Positions 32,126 to 37,612 of a DNA stretch of 37,612 bases are shown piece by piece. Position 1 is the stretch's first letter. Each line of letters begins with the position of its first letter. Origin of the DNA: Gammaproteobacteria bacterium (GTDB lineage: Bacteria; Pseudomonadota; Gammaproteobacteria; Ga0077536); NCBI GenBank assembly GCA_023257255.1, contig JALRCR010000010.1, positions 1 to 37,612 of the forward strand, given 5' to 3'. The position numbers were made by a program, and so were the translations under genes. Below the pieces are notes generated by a model. That model had not been told where the DNA came from. It saw only the letters and a program-made list of their open reading frames with translations, and did not search any database.

Positions 32126-32898
32126 CAAGTCCAGATCTTCCACGGGGCCTTGCCGGACTGCCACAGATCTTCCAGCAGATTTTTGTCGCGCAGCGTATCC
32201 ATGGCTTGCCAGAAGCCGTCATGGCTGTAGGCCACCAGTTCGCCCACGGTCGCCAAGCGCGGCAGCGCTTCGGCTTCCCAACTGCTCGCATCGCCCTCAA
32301 TAAACTCAATGCAGCGCGATGACAGCACAAAAAAGCCACCGTTGATCGACCCGCCGTCGCCGCGGGGTTTCTCGGCAAAGCCGGTCACTACGCTGTCCTC
32401 CAACTGCAAGGCGCCGTATCTGCCCGGCGGCTGCACCGCAGTCACGGTGGCCATCCGGCCATGCGCTTGATGGAAAGCAAGTTGCGCAGAGAAGTCGACG
32501 TCGGCCACGCCGTCGCCGTAGGTGAAAAAGAAAGTTTCATCACCCTCCAGGAAACTCGCCACCCGCTTAAGACGGCCGCCCGTCAGGGTCTGCTCGCCGG
32601 TATCGATCAGCGTGACGCGCCAGGGCTCTGCCTTTTGCTCGTGCACATCCATGCGGTTACGCGCCATATCAAAGGTGACGTCCGACATGTGCAGAAAGTA
32701 ATTGGCGAAGTACTCCTTGATGACGTAACCCTTGTAGCCACAGCAGATGATGAATTCGTTCACGCCGTGCGCCGCGTACATCTTCATGATGTGCCACAAA
32801 ACAGGCTTGCCGCCGATTTCAATCATCGGCTTCGGCTTGAGGTGGGTCTCTTCGGAGATGCGGGTACCAAGGCCGCCGGCGAGGATTACCGCTTTCAT
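32125..32898 (-). CDS. rfbF: Glucose-1-phosphate cytidylyltransferase
   Basis: A nucleotidyltransferase of 257 residues that makes CDP-glucose from CTP and glucose 1-phosphate. The signature is at the N-terminus: KAVILAGGLGTRISEETHLK followed by PKPMIEIGGKPVLWHIMK. Other family stretches are EFIICCGYKGYVIKEYF and FFFTYGDGVADVD. The ATG at 32898 gives the canonical MKAVILAGG start; the frame opens further upstream without a better start. It is the first gene of the CDP-sugar cassette. The ribosome site is weak. Confidence 0.96.
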   Translation of the reverse strand: MKAVILAGGLGTRISEETHLKPKPMIEIGGKPVLWHIMKMYAAHGVNEFIICCGYKGYVIKEYFANYFLHMSDVTFDMARNRMDVHEQKAEPWRVTLIDTGEQTLTGGRLKRVASFLEGDETFFFTYGDGVADVDFSAQLAFHQAHGRMATVTAVQPPGRYGALQLEDSVVTGFAEKPRGDGGSINGGFFVLSSRCIEFIEGDASSWEAEALPRLATVGELVAYSHDGFWQAMDTLRDKNLLEDLWQSGKAPWKIWT

Positions 32899-33198
32899 GA
32901 AGCAATCCGCCGAACGCAAATCGTGCTGGCGGAAGCCTGCGCTACCGGTAGCTTAGGTCTCATGAAAGATTCCCTCACAAAAGTACTTCGTTGCGAATGT
33001 CTTGTGCACAGTCTCGTCGCCAACGTCCCGGGGTCCAGACTCCCGTGCGTCCGCGGCGGCAAAAGACACCACCGCTTTCGTCACGCCGGATAGAAGCCGT
33101 TCTTGATTTAGTGCGGGATCGCGGCTTTTTACGCTGGCCGAGGGTCCGCCAACAAGCGCCCCTTAAACGCGGCGCACACTGGGCAGGGGTTTGGGTAA
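32899..33198. other. 300-base gap between the methyltransferase and rfbF
   Basis: The gap holds a 14-base half-element (33126-33139) and a weak 75-codon open frame (32975-33202, minus) that overlaps the methyltransferase stop as ATGA. The predicted peptide is Arg-rich with no recognisable domain, so I do not call it a gene. This gap probably contains the promoter of rfbF, but I could not pick one with confidence. Confidence 0.5.
33126..33139. repeat. Partial copy of the inverted-repeat arm
   Basis: The 14 bases TTTTTACGCTGGCC are the exact complement of the left-arm core of copy 2 (23137-23150). No partner arm is visible within 100 bases, so it may be a decayed copy. It lies in the polysaccharide cluster, about 10 kb from the others. 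Confidence 0.5.
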
Positions 33199-34281
33199 TC
33201 ATGGCTCATGGACTCCGACGCAACAGACACGGGGACCGGCTAGCGCGCTAATTTCTGCCAGATACATCGGATTCATCACGTAGACGACGCTGCTATTGGG
33301 CAGGCTTGGCAGGGCCTCTGCCGGCGATTGAACGCGCAATCCGGTGCCGGGCAGATAACGCCCCTGCTTGGCCGGGTTGATATCGATCACCACGTCTATC
33401 GGATGGCCCGCGCGCTGGCTCAACAGCGAAAAAATGACGCCTTTTGAGGCCCCTCCCCAGATCGCAGTCACCGCGCCGTGCTGCTTGGGACCGAGCAAAA
33501 TCCTGCCAAAATCAGCCGGCAACGCAAGGCGCTCGTCTGCCGTTTTACGCGGCGGACGCAGACTCGCCAAATCAACCACCACGCCCAGATACTGTCCGCC
33601 GAACAGGCGTTCGGCATGCAGCACCGTGCCGAACATGGCCTTAAGATCCGTTAAGCGGAAGTAGTTCACATGCTCGTAAAACACGTCAAACCAGGCCCGT
33701 TGATCGAGGATCCAGTCGAAGCATGGCACCTCGATATAGAGCAGACCGCCACCACCATTAGCCTGCTGAATGGTTTGCAGGAAAGCGTAGGGGTCGCGCA
33801 CATGTTCGAGCACGTGCCTCATTATCAGGCCGTCTGCCCGAATGTTTTCTGCGTCGCTGAAGTAGCGACGGTTAATCAGAGGATTGTCGCCCTCGTAGCT
33901 AGGGTCGAAACCTGCGACCTCGCTTCCCCGCGCCGCCAACATTTCGAGAAAGAAGCCTTTTCCGCAGCCAATTTCGATCAGGCCGGCCGGACCCAACCGG
34001 CTTTCGACGATTTCGGCAACCGCCCGCAGATGGTCGCGAAATGCGAGGCTCAAGCCCTGCTCGTTCTGATACTCGCGGTCATAGATGACCAGAGCGGGGT
34101 CGAACGCTGCGTTGTGAACGAGGCCCGTGAGCTCGTCTTCGACCAATTCGATATCGCCGCGAGGACAGGCGATGGCGTCGGCCGCAGTGGCATACATCCG
34201 GTTCTGGAACACCGGAAAATCGCGCTGGCGATACAGCACCTGCTGCTCCCCTTCGCGGTCCGGGGTCGTTGATTCACTCAC
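33199..34281 (-). CDS. Second SAM-dependent methyltransferase with C-methyltransferase-type C-terminal domain
   Basis: A 360-residue protein with the SAM motif LIEIGCGKGFFLEMLA (about 101-116), HVLEHVRDPYAF, and YEHVNYF (202-208), which matches the catalytic YHEHFSY of the TylC3-like enzyme at 29287. The C-terminal IWGGASKGVIFSLL and VVIDINPAKQGRYLPG are shared with that protein. The N-terminus lacks the four zinc cysteines (only C39 is in the first 100 residues). It is therefore a distant paralogue; whether it methylates carbon, oxygen or nothing is unclear. It overlaps the epimerase gene by ATGA. Confidence 0.82.
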   Translation of the reverse strand: MSESTTPDREGEQQVLYRQRDFPVFQNRMYATAADAIACPRGDIELVEDELTGLVHNAAFDPALVIYDREYQNEQGLSLAFRDHLRAVAEIVESRLGPAGLIEIGCGKGFFLEMLAARGSEVAGFDPSYEGDNPLINRRYFSDAENIRADGLIMRHVLEHVRDPYAFLQTIQQANGGGGLLYIEVPCFDWILDQRAWFDVFYEHVNYFRLTDLKAMFGTVLHAERLFGGQYLGVVVDLASLRPPRKTADERLALPADFGRILLGPKQHGAVTAIWGGASKGVIFSLLSQRAGHPIDVVIDINPAKQGRYLPGTGLRVQSPAEALPSLPNSSVVYVMNPMYLAEISALAGPRVCCVGVHEP

Positions 34282-35234
34282 GCCGACGCCCTTACCCCTA
34301 CCACACAGGGTGGGTCGAAACGGTTGTCTGGGCGCGCGCCAAATCGTAGGAGTTCACGCCCGTTGTAGTGGTCCGCGATGCGCTCGGCCAGTGCGCGCAC
34401 CGTGATGCCTTCGCCCGAACAGATGTTCAGTGGTCCCTGTCGCGAGCTTAAGGTCACCGCCACGAGTTGTTCGGCCGCCGCGCTGACGTCGAGAAAATCA
34501 CGAATCTGGGCACCGCTGGTCAACTCTGCTGGTTCACCGGCACGCAATCTAGCGTGCAGATAGGGCACCAGACGCTGCGGGTTTTCGCCCTCGCCGTACA
34601 GATAGAAAAGTCGCGCCCAAAGGAACTCTACAGACTGCGTCGCCAGCCACTGCGCAAGCGTCACGAAGGCGGCGACCTTGCATGCAGCGTAGGTGGTCGC
34701 CGGCCGCAGGGGCGTGTCGGTGCTCAGATAGCCTGCGGGCTGACCAAGAGTCAGGTCGTATTCGAAACAGGTTCCAACGCCAACGAAACGTCTGACCCCG
34801 GCAGCGACGGCCCCGCGCGCCAAGCTCAGCGTGCCCTGCAGACAGTCCAGATTGCGCGGCGACTGAAGGTACTTGCCGGGCGCCGCATACCAGGCCACGT
34901 GGAGGATCGTGTCGATACCCTCGCATGCTCGCTGCCACCACGCGGCGTTTTCCTGAAACAGGTCCTGGGTGGTGATCAGATCTACCAGTCCGGCCAGCTC
35001 GCCAAGACGGTCCGAACTGCCGGGCCGGACTACCGCCGTCACAGGTACCCCGAAAGCGAGCAGCTGGCGCAGGACATGGCGACCGACAAAGCCCGTCGCA
35101 CCGGTCAGCAAGACGCGCTTTACGACGCCGCTGGTCACCGGCAGCCGCAACTTGCGCACAATGCCAATGCTCGAGGCGCCGGCGGTGTCAGCGGCCACAG
35201 CACCAGCGGCACCAAGAACTGGATCCACCCGCAC
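34278..35234 (-). CDS. NAD-dependent sugar epimerase/dehydratase/reductase
   Basis: An extended short-chain dehydrogenase, 318 residues from the GTG at 35234. The NAD-binding motif RVLLTGATGFVGRHVLRQLL begins at residue 39. YAACKVAAFVTLA is the YxxxK catalytic segment (TTYAACK), preceded by RFVGVGTCFEYD. Because the first 38 residues are outside the fold, a later GTG or TTG (codons 26-33) may be the true start; no ATG is available. It might reduce the 4-keto group to finish the branched CDP-sugar, a step otherwise missing from the cassette (inference). It precedes the second methyltransferase, overlapping by ATGA. Confidence 0.82.
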   Translation of the reverse strand: MRVDPVLGAAGAVAADTAGASSIGIVRKLRLPVTSGVVKRVLLTGATGFVGRHVLRQLLAFGVPVTAVVRPGSSDRLGELAGLVDLITTQDLFQENAAWWQRACEGIDTILHVAWYAAPGKYLQSPRNLDCLQGTLSLARGAVAAGVRRFVGVGTCFEYDLTLGQPAGYLSTDTPLRPATTYAACKVAAFVTLAQWLATQSVEFLWARLFYLYGEGENPQRLVPYLHARLRAGEPAELTSGAQIRDFLDVSAAAEQLVAVTLSSRQGPLNICSGEGITVRALAERIADHYNGRELLRFGARPDNRFDPPCVVGVRASA

Positions 35235-35360
35235 ATACGCTCGTCTCCAATCGCTGACACATGGGCCTGCATCACACTACTCCGCTTGATTCGCGCCGCG
35301 AGCCGGTCGCGCCGGGCGGCACGGGCAAAAAGTACTTTCCTGCTATTTGCGCTGAGGCGC

Positions 35361-36557
35361 CTAAGCTTTCCGGACCGCCGTCAGCGCTACCCCGCTCGCC
35401 ACCAAGGCCTCAATCTCTGCCGCCGAGTACCCAAGCTCCGCCAGCACCGCCGCCGTATCTGCCCCAAAAGTCTTCGGCTTGCTGCGCGGGCTGGCTGGCG
35501 TCCGCGACAATTTCACCGGATTCCCGACGTTTCGCCAGCCGTCTTTCTCCCACACCATGCCGCGATGCCGGGTGTGCGGGTGCTCCATCACGTCAGGCAC
35601 TTCCAGCACCGCGCCGGAGGGCACGCCGTTTTCCATCAGCTCGACCGAAAACGGCTCGCCGTCGCGGTCCTTGGTCAGTTCGCGCAGTTCGGCTTCCAGT
35701 GCGGGTTTGTTGGCGACGCGGTCGGCATTGGTCTTGAAACGCGCGTCGTCCGCCAGTTCGGGCTTGCCGAGCAGCTGACAGAGCTTGCGGAACTGCCCGT
35801 CGTTACCGGCGCCGATCACGATGTTGCGGCCCTTGGTGGGGAAGTTGGCATAGGGCGCGAGATTGCCGTGACTGTTGCCATGGAGCTTTGGCTTCACGCC
35901 ACCCACGAAATAGTTGGGCGCGTGCGGCTGATGCAGCGCGATCGCGCTGTCGTAGAGCGTGGCATCCACGAACTGGCCCTTGCCGGAGCGGGTGCGCTCG
36001 TACAGCGCCATCAGAATGCCGATGCAGGCGTTCATGCCGGTAGAGAGATCGACCACCGGTACGCCGATGCGCACCGGGCCGCTGTCCGGCGAGCCGTTGA
36101 CCGATACGAGCCCCGTGGACGCCTGAATCATCGCATCGTAGCCGGGGAAACCGCCCAGCGGACCGTCGGCGCCAAAGCCGGAAACTCGGGCGTGAATGAG
36201 CCGCGGAAACTGCTGTGACAGCGTGTCGGCGTAGCCAATGCCCCACTTCTCCATCGTGCCCGTCTTGAAGTTGTCGATCAGCACGTCGGCCTCAGCCAGC
36301 AGTTTGAGCAACACCTCCCGCCCGGCCGGCACCGACAAATCCAGCGCAATCGTGCGCTTGTTGCGATTGATGCCGGAGAAATAGGCCGAGATGCCTTCGC
36401 CATCAAACGGCGGTCCCCAGCCGCGGGTTTCGTCGCCCTGCGGCGGCTCTACCTTGATCACTTCGGCGCCGTGGTCCGCCAGCATCTGTCCGCAGTAAGG
36501 CCCGCCCAATACGCGCGAGAGGTCAACGACCTTGATGCCTTCCAATGCTCCACTCAT
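35361..36557 (-). CDS. Class III CoA transferase (CaiB/BaiF family)
   Basis: A 398-residue CoA transferase of the formyl-CoA transferase type, moving CoA between acyl groups. It begins LEGIKVVDLSRVLGGPYCGQ, has NRNKRTIALDLSVPAGR and GFPGYDAMIQASTGLVSVNG, and the catalytic aspartate is D170 in VPVVDLSTGMNACIG, equivalent to D169 of Frc. The C-terminus is intact. The CoA donor and acceptor cannot be told. AGGAGT precedes the ATG. It lies 37 bases after the acyl-CoA-dehydrogenase-like gene, forming a likely catabolic operon separate from the glycan genes, though on the same strand. Confidence 0.93.
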   Translation of the reverse strand: MSGALEGIKVVDLSRVLGGPYCGQMLADHGAEVIKVEPPQGDETRGWGPPFDGEGISAYFSGINRNKRTIALDLSVPAGREVLLKLLAEADVLIDNFKTGTMEKWGIGYADTLSQQFPRLIHARVSGFGADGPLGGFPGYDAMIQASTGLVSVNGSPDSGPVRIGVPVVDLSTGMNACIGILMALYERTRSGKGQFVDATLYDSAIALHQPHAPNYFVGGVKPKLHGNSHGNLAPYANFPTKGRNIVIGAGNDGQFRKLCQLLGKPELADDARFKTNADRVANKPALEAELRELTKDRDGEPFSVELMENGVPSGAVLEVPDVMEHPHTRHRGMVWEKDGWRNVGNPVKLSRTPASPRSKPKTFGADTAAVLAELGYSAAEIEALVASGVALTAVRKA

Positions 36558-36594
36558 CGGTCAAAACTCCTGCCCGGCGGCGCGCCGGCTAAAA

Positions 36595-37612
36595 TCAAAT
36601 CAAAGGCGAGTTCTGTGGCAAGCGCAGCAGAATGCGCCCGTACATTTCCAGATTGGTGCTGTGAGTCAGAATGCCGTGCAGGGCGGCGGTGTTCACATCA
36701 CGCCAGATTCGCTGCAAGGGATTGGACTCGGCGAAAGCCGAGCCGCCGCTGGCATGCAGCAGCGTATCGACCGCCTGTTTGGACAGATGGGCCGCGCGGC
36801 TGCAGTCCATGCGGATCCGCGCCCGCGCCGCTAAATCGAGCGCCGTACCGCTGTACATGGCGCGGTCAATGTCGTCGGCCGCGCGCCCGGCGTGCATGTG
36901 CGCGGCGTCGATCAGCATGGCGGCCTCGGCCATCTGCATATGCGTGACCGGGGCGTCGCTCTGGCGCTCGTAAGTGGTGTACTGAATGCCGCGCGTCGGC
37001 AGCGTCTCGGCTACCGCCTCCAGCGCCGCGCGCGCCAGCCCCAGCGGCGGCCCAATCAGAATAATCACCAGCACCGGCATGAAGGACGCGCGATACAGCG
37101 GCTCGATGCCGCCGTGCTCGGTCGGATAAATGCCCTCAATGGCCTGCGTCAGCGACATCACGCGATACGCCGGCACGAACACCTCGTTCGCGACCAGCGT
37201 GTTGCTGCCGCTGCCGCGCATGCCGGTGGAATGCCAGGTGTCGTCGATCGATAAATCCTGCATGGGAAACAGCGCGAGGCCCTGATCGACCATATTGCCC
37301 GCCTCGTCCACCACCGGGATGCCCAGCGTCGCCCACTGCGCGTGCAGACAACCCGAGGCCCAGGGCCAGCGGCCGCTGACCACAAAACCGCCCTCGACCT
37401 TGCGCGCCGTGGATCGCGGCGCCACGACCGCCGCCACCCGGGCGTCCGGATTGGCGCCGAACACTTCCTGCTGTACCCGCTCCGGATAGAGCCCGATGAC
37501 CCACGAGCACATATTGGTCAGTGCGGTCACCCAGCCCGTCGAGCCACAGGCGCGCGCAATTTCACCCGATACTGCTATCGCCGTGCGCAAGCCGGCTTCA
37601 TGTCCCCCGAAG
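36595..37612 (-). CDS. Acyl-CoA dehydrogenase-fold flavoprotein (partial; 5' end outside window)
   Basis: About 339 C-terminal residues of an acyl-CoA-dehydrogenase-fold protein, read open to the window edge (FGGHEAGLRTAIAVSGEIAR in the first visible part). Segments VSGRWPWASGCLHAQWATLG and WHSTGMRGSGSNTLVANEVF, and a C-terminal helical domain ending ASGGSAFAESNPLQRIWRDV, fit the subgroup of flavin-dependent monooxygenases/hydroxylases (HpaB/HsaA-like) more than true fatty acyl-CoA dehydrogenases. The N-terminus is missing, so which flavin it uses and its substrate are open. It heads the pair with the CaiB-type gene. Confidence 0.85.
   Translation of the reverse strand, partial: FGGHEAGLRTAIAVSGEIARACGSTGWVTALTNMCSWVIGLYPERVQQEVFGANPDARVAAVVAPRSTARKVEGGFVVSGRWPWASGCLHAQWATLGIPVVDEAGNMVDQGLALFPMQDLSIDDTWHSTGMRGSGSNTLVANEVFVPAYRVMSLTQAIEGIYPTEHGGIEPLYRASFMPVLVIILIGPPLGLARAALEAVAETLPTRGIQYTTYERQSDAPVTHMQMAEAAMLIDAAHMHAGRAADDIDRAMYSGTALDLAARARIRMDCSRAAHLSKQAVDTLLHASGGSAFAESNPLQRIWRDVNTAALHGILTHSTNLEMYGRILLRLPQNSPLI

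Noticed and set aside
32975-33202. A 75-codon minus-strand frame that starts with an ATGA overlap on the methyltransferase stop
   Set aside because: The overlap matches the pattern of the cluster, but the peptide is Arg-rich with no domain and runs through a repeat fragment. I treat it as chance, but it merits a check in relatives.
34467-36218. A 583-codon open frame on the plus strand, opposite the epimerase and CoA-transferase genes
   Set aside because: It spans two well-supported minus-strand genes and the gap between them, and its translation is rich in Arg, His and Gln with no domain. High GC content leaves the opposite strand open by chance.

Overview
The window comes from a motile, Gram-negative proteobacterium with a high-GC genome (about 60% or more by eye). 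The chemotaxis gene set, the fused PntA, the DUF485/ActP pairs and the Wzx-type O-antigen genes fit a gamma- or betaproteobacterium; I cannot fix the genus. Almost every base is coding, and neighbouring genes often overlap by ATGA or TGATG.

Left block (1-9386, minus strand): a chemotaxis operon read cheY, cheA, cheW, STAS, cheR, cheD, cheB, MCP, STAS, then a response regulator fused to a PP2C phosphatase and an HATPase-like domain (cut by the window edge). A sigma-28 (FliA)-type promoter lies upstream of cheY, and a weaker candidate precedes the MCP. A phospho-relay chemotaxis core is thus joined to a partner-switching module of two STAS proteins and one phosphatase/kinase-like regulator.

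Centre (9508-21180): a short MetE-like protein heads a plus-strand operon with DUF485, an ActP-like symporter, DUF485, a second ActP-like symporter and a third one without a DUF485 partner. Facing it are ybhB-like, pntB and pntA (minus strand, operon order pntA-pntB-ybhB), with a perfect 22-bp palindrome upstream of pntA. A divergent MFS transporter follows.

Junction (21435-23435): a phosphoribosyltransferase gene, tRNA-Arg(UCG), then a small accessory patch. The patch has two copies of a 78-bp inverted-repeat element on either side of an unrecognised 172-aa gene, followed by a broken RsbR/STAS gene fragment squeezed between the second copy and a third, shorter element.

Right block (23436-35234, minus strand): a surface-polysaccharide cluster. 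It holds a GDP-mannose-4,6-dehydratase-like protein, two glycosyltransferases, a Wzx-type flippase, a CmcI-type methyltransferase, and a tightly coupled CDP-sugar cassette (rfbF, rfbG, an RmlC-like epimerase, a C-methyltransferase) suited to a 3-C-methyl-6-deoxyhexose. A second methyltransferase of the same architecture and a sugar epimerase/reductase follow. The right edge (35361-37612) has a CaiB-type CoA transferase and a partial acyl-CoA-dehydrogenase-fold enzyme, unrelated to the sugar genes. I found no convincing intrinsic terminator, CRISPR array, intact transposase or phage gene.
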